Part shown: positions 36,201 to 46,779 of the stretch, in pieces
How positions within the stretch are numbered: position 1 is the stretch's first letter
Layout: each line of letters starts with the position of its first letter
NCBI RefSeq assembly: GCF_003597675.1
Contig: NZ_CP030827.1
Coordinates: forward strand, 3,852,001-3,916,000
Length of the DNA stretch: 64,000 nt
Reading direction: 5' to 3'
Origin: Neorhizobium sp. NCHU2750
GTDB taxonomy: Bacteria; Pseudomonadota; Alphaproteobacteria; Rhizobiales; Rhizobiaceae
Translations under genes and position numbers: made by a program
Notes under the pieces: generated by a model
What the model was told of the DNA's origin: nothing
The model's database searches: none
What the model saw: the letters and a program-made list of their open reading frames with translations, nothing else

Positions 36201-36644
36201 ATGATCAAGTCACTGACCATTGCCGTTTCGATCCTTCTGGCTCTCGCCGCCGACGCGATGGCACGCGACGAGATTTCCGGCCCTGTCTCGGCCGAAATCA
36301 TCCGGGTCATCGATGGTGATACGCTTCTGGTCGAGGCACAGCCCTGGCCGCAGCAGAAAATGGAAGTCTATGTCCGCATCCGCGGCATCGACACGCCGGA
36401 ACTGAAATCCAAATGCCAGACCATTCGCGCAGCTGCATCAGATGCCCGACAGATGATGGAACAGCTCGCAGGCCAATCCACCCATATTCAGCTGATCCGG
36501 ATTTCCGGCGACAAATATTTCGGCCGCATCGTCGCCGATGTCATCTTTGCCGACGGCCAGAGCGCTGCAGACAACCTTCTGCTTGCCGGCCTGGCCCGCC
36601 CCTATGACGGCGGCCGCAAGCCGAAAGAGGCTTGCGGCGACTGA
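36201..36644 (+). CDS. Exported thermonuclease-like (SNase) protein
   Basis: A 147-aa staphylococcal-nuclease-fold protein. The signal peptide is residues 1-21 (MIKSLTIAVSILLALAADAMA). The OB-fold core has VSAEIIRVIDGDTLLVEA, VRIRGIDTPELKSKC (matching the Arg35/Glu43 region of the S. aureus enzyme) and ISGDKYFGRIVADVIFADG (the Arg87 region). These residues suggest an active, calcium-dependent nuclease in the periplasm or outside the cell. Its role here is unknown. Ends 12 bp from the convergent acsA stop. Confidence 0.88.
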   Translation: MIKSLTIAVSILLALAADAMARDEISGPVSAEIIRVIDGDTLLVEAQPWPQQKMEVYVRIRGIDTPELKSKCQTIRAAASDARQMMEQLAGQSTHIQLIRISGDKYFGRIVADVIFADGQSAADNLLLAGLARPYDGGRKPKEACGD

Positions 36645-36656
36645 GACACTTTCTCG

Positions 36657-38612
36657 TCAGGCATCGACCTTGTTCTGCCGATTGGCGATCAGGTCGTCGA
36701 CGACAGCCGGTTCGGCAAGCGTCGACGTATCGCCGAGCGAACCGAAATCGTCTTCTGCGATCTTGCGCAGGATACGCCGCATGATCTTGCCGGATCGCGT
36801 TTTGGGCAGGCCGGGCGCGAACTGGATCTTGTCCGGTGCCGCGATCGGGCCGATCTCGTTGCGCACATGCTTGGTCAGTTCCTGGCGCAATTCGTCGGTG
36901 CCGGCATTCCCCGCCATCAGCGTCACATAGCAATAAATGCCCTGGCCCTTGATGCCGTGCGGATAGCCGACCACGGCCGCTTCCGAAACGAGATGATGCG
37001 AAACCAGCGCCGATTCCACTTCCGCCGTACCGAGGCGATGGCCGGAGACGTTCAGAACGTCGTCGACGCGGCCGGTGATCCAGTAATAGCCGTCCTCGTC
37101 GCGTCGGCAGCCGTCGCCGGTGAAATACTTCCCCTTATAGGTGGAGAAATAAGCCTGCACGAAGCGATCGTGGTCCCCATAAAGCGTACGCATCTGCCCC
37201 GGCCAGCTGTCGATGATGCAGAGATTTCCATCGGCCGCACCCTCGAGCACGTTACCCTCGTTGTCGACGAGCTGAGGCTTCACGCCGAAGAACGGCTTGG
37301 TGGCCGATCCGGGCTTGAGATCCGTGGCACCCGGCAGCGGTGTGATCATGTGGCCACCGGTTTCCGTCTGCCACCAGGTATCGACGATCGGGCAGCGCTT
37401 TTCGCCGACCACGTTGTAATACCATTCCCACGCTTCCGGATTGATCGGCTCACCGACCGTACCGAGCAGGCGCAGGCTTTCGCGCGACGAGCGCTTGACG
37501 AACTCGTCACCGGCCCCGATCAGCGAGCGGATGGCGGTCGGTGCCGTGTAGAAAATATTGACCTTGTGCTTGTCGACGATTTCCCAGAATCGGCCCTGAT
37601 CGGGGAAATTCGGCACCCCTTCGAACATCAGCGTCGTGGCGCAGTTCGCCAGCGGCCCGTAGACGAGATAGGAGTGGCCCGTCACCCAACCCACGTCGGC
37701 CGTGCACCAGTAGACATCGCCATCCTGGTAGTCGAACACATATTCATGCGTCATGGCGGCATAGACGAGGTAACCGCCGGTCGTATGCAGCACGCCCTTC
37801 GGCTTGCCGGTCGAGCCCGACGTGTAGAGGATGAACAGCGGATCCTCCGCCTTCATCTTCACCGGCTCGCAATGCGGCTTCACGGTCGCGATTTCCTGAT
37901 GATACCAGAGATCGCGTCCGGGCGCCCAGTTGGTCTTGCCGCCGGTGCGGCGCACGACCAGAACCTTGTTGACCGTCACATACTGGCGTGCAGCGATATG
38001 GATCGCCTTGTCGGTATTGTCCTTCAGCGAAACCGGCTTGCCGCCACGCACCCCTTCGTCGCAGGTGATCACGAAGGTGGATTGGCAATCGACGATGCGG
38101 CCGGCCAGTGCTTCCGGCGAAAAGCCGCCGAACACCACCGAATGCACCGCCCCGATGCGTGCGCAGGCCAGCATCGCATAGGCCGCTTCCGGGATCATCG
38201 GCATGTAGATCGTCACCCGGTCGCCCTTTTTGACCCCGTGCTTCTTCAGCACGTTCGCCATCCGGCAGACCTGATCGTAGAGCTGGTTATAGGTGATCTT
38301 CTTGTCGATATAAGGGTTGTCGCCTTCCCAGATGATCGCCGTGCGCTCGCCATGCGTCTTCAGGTGACGGTCGATGCAGTTATAGGAAACGTTGGTCAGC
38401 CCGTCCTCGAACCACTTGATCGACACCTTGCCCTTGAACGAGGTGTTCTTCACCTTTGTATAGGGTTTGTACCAATCGATCCGTCGGCCGTGCTTGCCCC
38501 AGAACTTGTCCGGATCCTCGACGCTCTCCTCATACCACTTTTCGTATTTTTCCTTGTCGATGAGCGCTTTAGCCCTGGTGGACTTGAGAACCGGATAGAT
38601 TTTTTCGGACAT
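36657..38612 (-). CDS. acsA: Acetyl-CoA synthetase
   Basis: Activates acetate to acetyl-CoA through acetyl-AMP. The ANL-family motifs are [23 protein letters not shown] (P-loop), [13 protein letters not shown] (adenine site), [23 protein letters not shown] (hinge), and [13 protein letters not shown], whose lysine is the site regulated by acetylation in other bacteria. Length 651 aa is exact for Acs. ATG 38612 follows GGGAGGAAT. The divergent 250-bp region upstream is shared with trcR. A paralogue for propionate, prpE, lies on the other side of trcR. Confidence 0.97.
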   Translation of the reverse strand: MSEKIYPVLKSTRAKALIDKEKYEKWYEESVEDPDKFWGKHGRRIDWYKPYTKVKNTSFKGKVSIKWFEDGLTNVSYNCIDRHLKTHGERTAIIWEGDNPYIDKKITYNQLYDQVCRMANVLKKHGVKKGDRVTIYMPMIPEAAYAMLACARIGAVHSVVFGGFSPEALAGRIVDCQSTFVITCDEGVRGGKPVSLKDNTDKAIHIAARQYVTVNKVLVVRRTGGKTNWAPGRDLWYHQEIATVKPHCEPVKMKAEDPLFILYTSGSTGKPKGVLHTTGGYLVYAAMTHEYVFDYQDGDVYWCTADVGWVTGHSYLVYGPLANCATTLMFEGVPNFPDQGRFWEIVDKHKVNIFYTAPTAIRSLIGAGDEFVKRSSRESLRLLGTVGEPINPEAWEWYYNVVGEKRCPIVDTWWQTETGGHMITPLPGATDLKPGSATKPFFGVKPQLVDNEGNVLEGAADGNLCIIDSWPGQMRTLYGDHDRFVQAYFSTYKGKYFTGDGCRRDEDGYYWITGRVDDVLNVSGHRLGTAEVESALVSHHLVSEAAVVGYPHGIKGQGIYCYVTLMAGNAGTDELRQELTKHVRNEIGPIAAPDKIQFAPGLPKTRSGKIMRRILRKIAEDDFGSLGDTSTLAEPAVVDDLIANRQNKVDA

Positions 38613-38758
38613 GTTATTCCTCCCTCACATGCATCACCGACATGGCATTCGTCACCGATGCGACATTTTGGCATTCATAACAATTGGGGCGGAAGCGGCA
38701 ATTAGACAAATGGCTGTGAGGCCATCAAACTCATCGGCAAGGATGACGTTTCAAAGAA

Positions 38759-38786
38759 TTGCAATTCTGTCCTAATTCGATTATAC
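38759..38786 (+). promoter_or_regulatory. Candidate promoter of trcR
   Basis: TTGCAA (38759-38764), a 16-base spacer and TTATAC (38781-38786), about 78 bp before the trcR ATG. The -35 overlaps a 12-base palindrome GAATTGCAATTC (38757-38768). This is a sequence match only. Confidence 0.35.
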
Positions 38787-38863
38787 GGCGGTAAATTCCC
38801 GGAAATTGTGGTTGATACCCACGGCCCGCGACACCGGCGCGGACGGACAGAGGAACTATACCC

Positions 38864-39577
38864 ATGGCTCAAACATTGCTCATGCCGAAGGCAACCGCCG
38901 TCTGGCTCGTCGACAATACTGCCCTTTCCTTCGACCAGATCGCCCAGTTCTGCAAACTGCATCCGCTCGAAGTCAAGGCGATTGCCGATGGCGAAGCGGC
39001 GCAGGGCATCAAGGGCCTTGACCCGATCGCCACCGGCCAGCTGTCACGCGATGAAATCCAGCGCGGTGAAAAGGACATCAACTACAAGCTGAAGCTCTCC
39101 GAGCCCAAGGTTCGCGTCCCGGAATCCAAGCGTCGCGGCCCGCGCTACACGCCGGTGTCCAAGCGTCAGGACCGCCCGAACGCCATTCTCTGGCTGGTTC
39201 GCAACCATCCGGAACTCAAGGATGCGCAGGTATCGCGCCTCGTCGGCACCACCAAGTCGACTATCGAGCAGATCCGCGAGCGCACCCACTGGAACGCCGC
39301 CAACCTGACGCCGATGGACCCGGTCACCCTTGGCCTCTGCTCGCAGATCGACCTCGACCTCGAAGTCGAAAAGGCTTCCAAGAACCGTCCGCTGCCGACC
39401 GCTGCCGAACTCGGCGCTTCGCTCCAGCCGGCCTCCGAAACCGAAAACCTCGGCTTCGGCGATTACCGCAGCGAACGCGAGGAAGAGAAGGAAATCGACG
39501 CAGACGCAGTCTTCGCCAAGCTCTCCTCGCTCAAGTCGACCCGCAACGACGACGAAGACGAGGACGACCGCTTCTAA
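38864..39577 (+). CDS. trcR: DUF1013 protein, cell cycle transcriptional regulator TrcR
   Basis: A 237-aa protein of the alphaproteobacterial DUF1013 family, described in Caulobacter as a cell-cycle transcription regulator. The start MAQTLLMPKATAVWLVDNTALSFDQIAQFCKLHPLEVKAIADG is strongly conserved. A second helix-turn-helix-like stretch is NHPELKDAQVSRLVGTTKSTIEQIRERTHWN (about residues 112-142). The C-terminus is very acidic (NDDEDEDDRF). ATG 38864 has AGAGGAAC upstream at good spacing. Stands alone between acsA and prpE and has its own terminator. Confidence 0.88.
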   Translation: MAQTLLMPKATAVWLVDNTALSFDQIAQFCKLHPLEVKAIADGEAAQGIKGLDPIATGQLSRDEIQRGEKDINYKLKLSEPKVRVPESKRRGPRYTPVSKRQDRPNAILWLVRNHPELKDAQVSRLVGTTKSTIEQIRERTHWNAANLTPMDPVTLGLCSQIDLDLEVEKASKNRPLPTAAELGASLQPASETENLGFGDYRSEREEEKEIDADAVFAKLSSLKSTRNDDEDEDDRF

Positions 39578-39602
39578 GCGATCGCTTCACACAGGATATT
39601 CG

Positions 39603-39638
39603 AAAGCCGCCGGGCATGCCCCGGCGGCTTTTCTTTTG
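39603..39638 (+). terminator. Intrinsic terminator of trcR
   Basis: A perfect 12-bp stem (AAAGCCGCCGGG and its complement) with a 5-base loop, followed by TTCTTTT. It lies 26 bp after the trcR stop, just before the convergent end of prpE. Confidence 0.92.
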
Positions 39639-39641
39639 GCC

Positions 39642-41576
39642 TTACCCGACCGGGGATGCCACGCTTTTCTCCTCATGGGCAAAGCCGTTTCGCCACAAGG
39701 TCTCCCGCACGACATCCAGCGTCTTCGGGTCCTCGATCGTCGCAGGCATGGTCCAGGGCAGATCGTCGGCAATCTTCTGCATCGTGCCGCGAAGAATTTT
39801 ACCCGATCGTGTCTTCGGCAGTTTCGGCACCACCATCACGGTCTTGAATCCAGCCACGGGACCGATTTCGCCGCGCACCATCTCGGCCACTTCCCGAGCT
39901 ATGTCGGCCGTTTCCCGTGAAACATGGTTCTTCAGTACCAGAAAGCCGCAGGGGATCTGCCCCTTGACGCGATCCCTGACCCCGATCACCGCGCATTCCG
40001 CGACATCGGGATGCCTGGCGCAGACCTCCTCCATGGAGCCGGTGGACAGACGGTGCCCGGCGCAATTGATGATATCGTCGGTGCGGGCCATGACGAAGAC
40101 ATAGCCGTCCTCATCGATCAACCCGGCATCGGCGGTCTTGTAGTAACCCGGAAAATCGGTGAGGCAGGCATCGCGAAAACGCTGGTCCGCATTCCAGAAG
40201 GTCGGCAGGCATCCGGGGGGAAGGGGAAGCTTGATCACGATGTTTCCAAGCGTTCCCTGCGGCACCTCATGCCCGGCATCGTCCAGCACTTCGACTGCAT
40301 ATCCCGGCATCGGCCGCGTCGGAGAGCCGTGCTTGAACGGCATCAGGCCGAGCCCGACGGTATTGGCGGCGATCGGCCATCCGGTCTCCGTTTGCCACCA
40401 ATGGTCGATGACCGGCACTTTCAGCTTCTGCTCGGCCCATTTGAGGGTTTCGGGATCGGCGCGTTCGCCGGCGAGAAACAGCGCCCGCAGGCCAAGCAGA
40501 TCGTGGTTATCGACCAATTCGCCATCCGGGTCGTCCCGGCGGATCGCCCGAAATGCGGTCGGCGCCGTAAACAGCACCTTCACATCATGCCTGGCAACGA
40601 CCCGCCAGAATGTCCCGGCATCCGGCGTACCTACCGGCTTGCCTTCGAAGATGACGCTCGTATTGCCGTTCAGCAGCGGCGCATAGACGATATAGGAGTG
40701 CCCGACGACCCAGCCGATATCGGACGCAGTCCAGAACACCTCGCCGGGCGCCATGCCGAATATGTTCGGCATGGTCCAGGCAAGCGCCACCATATGCCCG
40801 CCATTGTCCCGGACTACACCTTTCGGTTGGCCCGTCGTGCCGGATGTACAGAGGATATAGAGCGGATCGGTGGCCTTCACCGGCACCCAGGCGATATCCC
40901 GTCCGCGTGCCTTGCCGACAAGCGCCTCGAAGTCGAATTCGCCACGTTGGGGATCAAGCGACACGACGAGTTGCGACCGCTGCAGGATCAGGCAGTGATC
41001 GGGCTTCGCCTTGGCCAGTTCGATCGCCTTGTCGATCAGCGGCTTGTAGGCGACCACCCGACCCGGCTCCAGCCCGCAGCTCGCGGAGATGATCAGTTTT
41101 GCCTCCGAATCATTCAGCCGTGAGGCAAGTTCCCGGGCAGCAAAGCCACCGAAGACGACCGAATGCACGGCGCCCAGCCTGGCGCAGGCCAGCATCGAAA
41201 ACACCGCTTCGGGCACCATCGGCATATAGATGATCACCCGGTCACCCTTGCCGATCCCGAGATCCTGAAGCACGGCGGCAATCGCCTTCACCTCGCTAAG
41301 GACTTCTGCATAGGTGAAGGATCTTTCCTCACCTGTCATCGCGCTGTCGAAGATGAAGGCCCGCTGGGCGCCGCGTCCGGCTGCGACATGACGATCGAGG
41401 CAATTGAAGCAGGTATTGGTCTCACCGCCGCCAAACCAGCGGCCATAGACGCCCTGATCGGGATCGAAGACCGTGTCCGGCGGCCTGAACCAGTCTATCG
41501 CCCGCGCCGCGTCCCGCCAGAAGTCCTCCGGGCGCTCCTTCCACGCGTCATAGACGTCGAAATAGCGGCTTTGCAT
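39642..41576 (-). CDS. prpE: Propionyl-CoA synthetase
   Basis: An ANL-family ligase that activates propionate (and less well acetate). MQSRYFDVYDAWKERPEDFWRDAARAIDWFRPPDTVFDPDQG and NTCFNCLDRHV are typical of PrpE rather than Acs. The P-loop reads YILCTSGTTGQPKGVVRDNGGH, and [13 protein letters not shown] holds the catalytic lysine. ATG 41576 lies 5 bases after GGGAGG; the GTG two codons earlier overlaps that site. 644 aa. A parS-like 14-mer lies inside the gene near its 3' end. The PLP-homeostasis gene lies 88 bp upstream on the same strand. Confidence 0.93.
   Translation of the reverse strand: MQSRYFDVYDAWKERPEDFWRDAARAIDWFRPPDTVFDPDQGVYGRWFGGGETNTCFNCLDRHVAAGRGAQRAFIFDSAMTGEERSFTYAEVLSEVKAIAAVLQDLGIGKGDRVIIYMPMVPEAVFSMLACARLGAVHSVVFGGFAARELASRLNDSEAKLIISASCGLEPGRVVAYKPLIDKAIELAKAKPDHCLILQRSQLVVSLDPQRGEFDFEALVGKARGRDIAWVPVKATDPLYILCTSGTTGQPKGVVRDNGGHMVALAWTMPNIFGMAPGEVFWTASDIGWVVGHSYIVYAPLLNGNTSVIFEGKPVGTPDAGTFWRVVARHDVKVLFTAPTAFRAIRRDDPDGELVDNHDLLGLRALFLAGERADPETLKWAEQKLKVPVIDHWWQTETGWPIAANTVGLGLMPFKHGSPTRPMPGYAVEVLDDAGHEVPQGTLGNIVIKLPLPPGCLPTFWNADQRFRDACLTDFPGYYKTADAGLIDEDGYVFVMARTDDIINCAGHRLSTGSMEEVCARHPDVAECAVIGVRDRVKGQIPCGFLVLKNHVSRETADIAREVAEMVRGEIGPVAGFKTVMVVPKLPKTRSGKILRGTMQKIADDLPWTMPATIEDPKTLDVVRETLWRNGFAHEEKSVASPVG
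39910..39923. promoter_or_regulatory. parS-like site within prpE
   Basis: GTTTCCCGTGAAAC differs by one base from the ParB-binding 14-mer GTTTCACGTGAAAC. In the gene it encodes VSRET, the same peptide that the true parS encodes in rsmG. The mismatch breaks the central CACGTG, so binding would be weaker. Confidence 0.3.
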
Positions 41577-41664
41577 ATGCACCTCCCGTTACACGAGCCT
41601 AGCCTTGTCAAGCCAATCTAGGTCGTGCTGGACGGTGCGGAAACCCCGACAAAGGGGGAAGGGA

Positions 41665-42324
41665 TCAGCGCGCTCCGAAAACCGCCGAGCCGACGCGCAC
41701 GCTCGTCGCGCCGAACTCGACTGCCGTCTCGAAATCGCCGGACATGCCCATGGAGAGCTTTTCCACGCCGCATTCCTTGGCGAGCTTCGCAAGCAGAGCG
41801 AAATGCGGGCCGGGATTCTCATCCGCCGGCGGAATGCACATCAATCCTTCTATGGTAAGCCCCAGATCTTTCCGGCAGAAGGCGACGAAGGCCGCCGTTT
41901 CCTTCGGTGCAATCCCCGCCTTCTGGGGTTCAAGCCCGGTATTGACTTGGACATAGAGCTTGGGCCGCTTGCCCTGCTTGCCCATCTCCTCGGCAAGCGC
42001 CCGCGCGATCTTCTCGCGATCGACGGTTTCGATCACATCGAACAGCGCAATGGCATCGGCCGCCTTGTTGGATTGCAGCGGTCCGATCAGATGCAGTTCG
42101 ATCCCGGGCGTTTCGGCTTTCAGCTCCGGCCACTTGCTCTGGCTCTCCTGAACCCGGTTCTCGCCGAAGACCCGCTGCCCGGCCGCGATCACCGGCCGGA
42201 TGGCGTCAGCCTCGAAGGTCTTGGACACCGCCACCAGCGTCACGCTTGCCGCCGCACGCTTGGCATAGGCCTCGGCCTTGGTGATCTTGTCCTTGACGTC
42301 CTGCAGTCGTTCTTCGACGGTCAT
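41665..42324 (-). CDS. Pyridoxal phosphate homeostasis protein (YggS family)
   Basis: A TIM-barrel PLP-binding protein without known catalysis that buffers PLP and affects amino-acid pools. VTLVAVSKTFEADAIRPVIAAGQRVFGENRVQES contains the PLP lysine (VSK). HLIGPLQSNKA, VQVNTGLEPQKAG and the phosphate-binding SMGMSGDFETAVEFGATSVRVGSAVFG complete the fold. ATG 42324 has AAAGGA 8 bases upstream; the ATG three codons earlier overlaps it. 219 aa. Divergent from leuS. Confidence 0.93.
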   Translation of the reverse strand: MTVEERLQDVKDKITKAEAYAKRAAASVTLVAVSKTFEADAIRPVIAAGQRVFGENRVQESQSKWPELKAETPGIELHLIGPLQSNKAADAIALFDVIETVDREKIARALAEEMGKQGKRPKLYVQVNTGLEPQKAGIAPKETAAFVAFCRKDLGLTIEGLMCIPPADENPGPHFALLAKLAKECGVEKLSMGMSGDFETAVEFGATSVRVGSAVFGAR

Positions 42325-42503
42325 GACCGGCATCCTTTGCGCATTTCTTGTGGGATTAGCGATTAATGCCCATATGAGCCTCTGCCAAGGGTATTCCCAA
42401 TCAAAGTTTGCCGCAGGTCAGGCCTCAAAAACTTGACGCTCGAAGCCATTCATGATGAAGGTCTGCCCGACTCTTTATCCTGATTTCCCGGAATATCATC
42501 CAG

Positions 42504-45137
42504 ATGGCGACTGAACGTTACAACCCGCGCGATGCCGAACCCCGTTGGCAGCAGAACTGGAACGAGGCGAAGGTTTTCGAGACCGACAATGCCGACCCGC
42601 GGGAGAAGTATTACGTCCTCGAGATGTTCCCCTATCCCTCCGGCCGCATCCATATGGGCCATGTGCGCAACTACGCCATGGGTGATGTCGTCGCCCGCTA
42701 CAAGCGCGCCCGCGGCTTCAATGTCCTGCATCCGATGGGCTGGGACGCCTTCGGCATGCCGGCAGAAAACGCTGCCCGGGACAACAAGACCCATCCGAAA
42801 TCCTGGACCTACCAGAATATCGCGTCGATGAAGAAGCAGCTGAAGGCCATGGGCCTGTCGCTGGACTGGTCGCGTGAATTCGCCACCTGTGACGTCGAAT
42901 ATTATCAGCAGCAGCAGCATCTCTTCCTCGACATGATGGAAAAGGGGCTGGTCTACCGCAAGCAGTCCAAGGTCAACTGGGACCCGGTCGACCAGACGGT
43001 CCTCGCCAACGAACAGGTCATAGACGGACGCGGCTGGCGCTCCGGTGCACTGGTCGAACAGCGCGAGCTGGTTCAATGGTTCTTCAAGATTACCGATTTC
43101 AGCCAGGATCTGCTGGACGAACTCGATCATCTGGATCAGTGGCCGGAAAAGGTCCGGCTGATGCAGAAGAACTGGATCGGCCGCTCCGAAGGCATGGCGC
43201 TGCGCTGGGAAATCGTCTCTTCCACAGCACCCGCCGGTGAGACGGAAGTGACCGTCTACACAACCCGTCCCGACACGCTGTTTGGTGCCTCCTTCCTGGC
43301 GATTGCCGCAGATCACCCGCTGGCCAAGACAGCGGCGGCAAAGAATCCGGCTATCGAATCCTTCGCCGAGGAATGCCGCCGCCAGGGAACGTCCCTGGCC
43401 GCACTGGAAACGGCCGAAAAGAAGGGCATCGACACCGGTATCCGCGTGAAGCATCCGCTGGATCCTTCCTGGGAACTGCCGGTGTATGTCGCAAACTTCG
43501 TGCTGATGGAATATGGCACGGGCGCCATATTCGGCTGCCCGGCCGGTGACCAGCGCGACCTGGATTTCGCCCGCAAATACGACCTTCCGGTCATCCCGGT
43601 TGTCATGCCCAAGGATGGCGACGCAGCAAGCTTTGCGATCGACGACACCGCCTTCGTTGATGACGGCATAATGATCAATTCGCGCTTCCTCGATGGCAAG
43701 ACAACCGACGAAGCCTTCCAGATCGTCGCCGACAAGCTGGCCGCGCAGACGCTCGGTAATGCGGCCCAGGGTGAATTGAAGGTCAATTTCCGCCTGCGCG
43801 ACTGGGGTATCTCCCGTCAGCGCTATTGGGGCTGCCCAATCCCGGTCATCCACTGCGAAGTGTGCGGCGTCGTGCCTGTTCCGAAGAAGGACCTGCCGGT
43901 CAAGCTGCCCGACGATGTCACCTTCGATCTGCCCGGCAATCCGCTCGATCGTCACCCGACCTGGCGCCATGTCTCCTGCCCGCAATGCGGACATGATGCG
44001 CGTCGCGAGACAGACACGATGGATACGTTCGTCGATTCCAGCTGGTATTTCACCCGCTTCACGGCCCCCTGGCTGAATGAACCCACCGATCCAAAGGTTG
44101 CCAACCGCTGGCTGCCGGTCGACCAGTATATCGGCGGCATCGAACACGCGATCCTGCACCTGCTCTATTCACGCTTCTTCACCCGCGCCATGCGCGAGAC
44201 CGGGCATGTGGACGTCAAGGAACCCTTCAAGGGCCTGTTTACCCAGGGCATGGTCGTGCACGAGACCTATCGCCTCGGCGCCGAAGGCCAGAAGGGCGAA
44301 TGGGTCTCTCCGGCCGATATCAGGATCGAGGAAGTCGACGGCAAGCGCGTCGCATCGCTGCTGAAGAGCGGCGAGGAAGTCACCATCGGCTCGATCGAGA
44401 AGATGTCGAAGTCGAAGAAGAACGTCGTCGACCCCGACGATATCATCGCCTCCTATGGTGCCGATACCGCCCGCTTCTTCGTTCTCTCCGACAGCCCGCC
44501 GGACCGTGACGTCATCTGGTCGGAAGCCGGCGTCGAAGGTGCCCACCGCTTCACCCAGCGTCTCTGGCGCCTGATCTCGGAAGCTGCCGACAAGCTCAAG
44601 ACCGTTGCACCGGCAGCAGCGAAGGAAGGCGATGCGCTGGCGATCTCACAGCTCGCTCACAAGACGCTGCAGGCGGTCCAGGCTGATCTGGACAAATTGT
44701 CCTTCAACAAGGCCGTGGCACGCATCTATGAGCTTGTGAATGCGCTTGCAGCACCACTGACCGATGTCGCCGCCGGCAAGGGTGATGACGCCTATCGCGC
44801 CGCAGTCCGCGATGCCGCGGAAATCCTCGTGCAGATCGTTGCGCCGATGACGCCGCATCTCGCTGAGGAATGCTGGGCAGTGCTCGGCAATGGCGAGATG
44901 GTATCGAAGACCGCGTGGCCGACATTCGATCCGGCATTGGTCGTCGAGAGTGATGTCACACTGCCGGTACAGATCAACGGCAAGAAGCGCGCCGAATTGA
45001 CAATCGCCCGCGACGCGGATCAAACTGCTGTCGAAGCTGCGGTTTTGGCATTGGATGCAGTCAAGGCGGCTCTTGATGGCCGCGCGCCGAAGAAAGTCAT
45101 CGTCGTCCCACAGAGGATCGTGAACATTGTTGCCTGA
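42504..45137 (+). CDS. leuS: Leucyl-tRNA synthetase
   Basis: Charges tRNA-Leu and edits mischarged tRNA. The class I signatures are [21 protein letters not shown] (HMGH, near residue 46) and [15 protein letters not shown] (KMSKS, near residue 633). The CP1 editing domain lies between them, with [22 protein letters not shown]. The zinc-type insert has HCEVCGVVP and CPQCGHDAR. 877 aa. ATG 42504. A TTGACG at 42433 could be part of its promoter. lptE starts inside its last codons and holA follows, a standard alphaproteobacterial operon. Confidence 0.97.
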   Translation: MATERYNPRDAEPRWQQNWNEAKVFETDNADPREKYYVLEMFPYPSGRIHMGHVRNYAMGDVVARYKRARGFNVLHPMGWDAFGMPAENAARDNKTHPKSWTYQNIASMKKQLKAMGLSLDWSREFATCDVEYYQQQQHLFLDMMEKGLVYRKQSKVNWDPVDQTVLANEQVIDGRGWRSGALVEQRELVQWFFKITDFSQDLLDELDHLDQWPEKVRLMQKNWIGRSEGMALRWEIVSSTAPAGETEVTVYTTRPDTLFGASFLAIAADHPLAKTAAAKNPAIESFAEECRRQGTSLAALETAEKKGIDTGIRVKHPLDPSWELPVYVANFVLMEYGTGAIFGCPAGDQRDLDFARKYDLPVIPVVMPKDGDAASFAIDDTAFVDDGIMINSRFLDGKTTDEAFQIVADKLAAQTLGNAAQGELKVNFRLRDWGISRQRYWGCPIPVIHCEVCGVVPVPKKDLPVKLPDDVTFDLPGNPLDRHPTWRHVSCPQCGHDARRETDTMDTFVDSSWYFTRFTAPWLNEPTDPKVANRWLPVDQYIGGIEHAILHLLYSRFFTRAMRETGHVDVKEPFKGLFTQGMVVHETYRLGAEGQKGEWVSPADIRIEEVDGKRVASLLKSGEEVTIGSIEKMSKSKKNVVDPDDIIASYGADTARFFVLSDSPPDRDVIWSEAGVEGAHRFTQRLWRLISEAADKLKTVAPAAAKEGDALAISQLAHKTLQAVQADLDKLSFNKAVARIYELVNALAAPLTDVAAGKGDDAYRAAVRDAAEILVQIVAPMTPHLAEECWAVLGNGEMVSKTAWPTFDPALVVESDVTLPVQINGKKRAELTIARDADQTAVEAAVLALDAVKAALDGRAPKKVIVVPQRIVNIVA

Positions 45138-45687
45138 CCGCTCATCTCTGCCGCGTCGTTCCGCACTCCTGCTCGGGCTTGCGCTCTGCGCCGGCCTGGC
45201 CGGCTGCCAGGTTCGCCCGCTTTATTCCCAGGCTGGCGGCGTGCAGCCGAAGCTGGCCTCCGTCTCGTTTTCGCAGCCGACAAGTCGCGTCGAGCAGGTC
45301 GTCCGCAACGAGCTCGTATTCCTCGTTGCAGGCGGCGCTGGCGAGCCTCTGAAGCCCGCCTATGACGTCACCCTTCACGTGACCAGCACCGCATCCAACG
45401 TGCTGGATGACGATGGCCTTGTCGATCAGGACGTACCGGTAGCCGGCCGCGTTCAGGTGACCGGCTCCTACACGATCAAGCGGATCAGCGATGACAAGGT
45501 GCTGAAGAGTAGTGAGCATTCCAGCGTTGCCCTGATTGACGTATCCCGCCAGAGCTACGCCAAGCTTCGTGCCATCCGCGATGGCGAAAACCGCGCCTCG
45601 CGTGAGCTGGCCGAATTCATTCGCGCCGACATTGCGATCGTACTGGCCAAGGAGCCGCCGCTCCAGCAACCTGCATGGCAGAAATAA
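45127..45687 (+). CDS. lptE: LPS-assembly lipoprotein LptE
   Basis: The outer-membrane lipoprotein that plugs LptD and helps insert lipopolysaccharide. A signal peptide ends in the lipobox LAGC ([17 protein letters not shown]), placing the acylated cysteine near residue 27. The rest matches the DUF/LptE pattern with AELQ-like beta strands ([32 protein letters not shown]). No ATG exists in the right place: the start is TTG 45127 or TTG 45130, both inside the end of leuS (11- or 8-bp overlap). 186 aa. Overlaps holA by 13 bp. Confidence 0.88.
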   Translation: MLPDRSSLPRRSALLLGLALCAGLAGCQVRPLYSQAGGVQPKLASVSFSQPTSRVEQVVRNELVFLVAGGAGEPLKPAYDVTLHVTSTASNVLDDDGLVDQDVPVAGRVQVTGSYTIKRISDDKVLKSSEHSSVALIDVSRQSYAKLRAIRDGENRASRELAEFIRADIAIVLAKEPPLQQPAWQK

Positions 45688-46709
45688 AGTCCCACGAGTT
45701 CGAGCGCTTCCTCGACAAGGGAGCAGAACTTTATCGCTTCTATGTCGTCTACGGGCCGGATCGCGGCCTGGTGTCGGAGCGCGCCGGTCTTCTGGCGAAG
45801 CGCAGCGGCGTGTCGCTTGATGACCCGTTTGCGCTGCTGAAGCTGGACGTCGCGGACCTGCAGGGATCGCCGGGCAGACTTCTAGACGAGGTCAACGCAC
45901 TTGGCCTTTTCGGCGGGGACAAGCTGATCTGGCTGCGTGGCGTCAACAACGAGAAACCCGTTCTCGATGCGGTTCAGGCAATCCTGGAGCAAGGCACGCC
46001 CGCCAACACGCTTTTGATCGAAGCCGGCGACCTGAAGAAGGGAAGCGGCTTGCGCAAGATCGTCGAGCCCTCGCGATCCGTCGCCGTCATTCCCTGCTAT
46101 GCCGACGACGTGCGGGCGCTCAATGCTCTTATCGATACCGAACTGGCGCTGGAATCGCTGACCATCACCAATGATGCGAGAAAGCAGCTGATCGATCAGC
46201 TAGGCGGCGACCGCGTCGCCTCGCGCAACGAGATCCGCAAGCTGGCCCTCTATTGCCGTGGCATGGGCAGGATCGAGGAGCACCACGTCGACGAGATCAT
46301 CGGTGATGCGAGCAACATCTCCGCCGATGATGCCGTGGATGCGATCCTGACAGGCGACCTGCCCGCCTTCAACCGGGCCTTCCAGAAGATCCTCACATCC
46401 AAGACGCCGCTCTTCCTCATCCTGCAATCCTGCCTGAAGCAGTTCCAGCTTCTGGACCTGATGAAGATCGAGATGGAGGAAAAGCGCACGCCGGCGGGCC
46501 AGGTCATGCTGACGCTCGGCCGCCATATCCACTTCAAAAGAAAGCCCGTCTTGGAACGGGCGCTCGCCGCCTGGCGCCCGGACGTGGTGACACGTGAAGC
46601 CGAACGAATTCAATCCGCCGTTCTGATGTCGCGCCAGAGGCAAAGCCTGGAACCAAGCATCGTCTTCCATGCGCTGCTTGCGGCAGCAGTTCAGGCTTCA
46701 CGCCGATAA
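45675..46709 (+). CDS. holA: DNA polymerase III delta subunit
   Basis: The clamp-loader subunit that opens the beta ring. RFYVVYGPDRGLVSERAGLLAKRSG at the N-terminus is the family opening; LLDEVNALGLFGGDKLIWLRGV and the later LGGDRVASRNEIRKLALYC match HolA. 344 aa. ATG 45675 lies inside the end of lptE, preceded by a weak site. Last gene of leuS-lptE-holA. Convergent with parB. Confidence 0.92.
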   Translation: MAEIKSHEFERFLDKGAELYRFYVVYGPDRGLVSERAGLLAKRSGVSLDDPFALLKLDVADLQGSPGRLLDEVNALGLFGGDKLIWLRGVNNEKPVLDAVQAILEQGTPANTLLIEAGDLKKGSGLRKIVEPSRSVAVIPCYADDVRALNALIDTELALESLTITNDARKQLIDQLGGDRVASRNEIRKLALYCRGMGRIEEHHVDEIIGDASNISADDAVDAILTGDLPAFNRAFQKILTSKTPLFLILQSCLKQFQLLDLMKIEMEEKRTPAGQVMLTLGRHIHFKRKPVLERALAAWRPDVVTREAERIQSAVLMSRQRQSLEPSIVFHALLAAAVQASRR

Positions 46710-46762
46710 CTGTAGCTGCACGACACCCGCCGGACCTGCAGAAATAATCGCTCTTTCGGAAT

Positions 46763-46777
46763 CGGGGCGAAGCCCCG
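46763..46777. terminator. Hairpin between holA and parB
   Basis: CGGGGC-GAA-GCCCCG, immediately before the parB stop in the 70-bp gap between the convergent genes. No T-run follows on either strand, so terminator function is doubtful. Confidence 0.35.
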
Positions 46778-46779
46778 TC

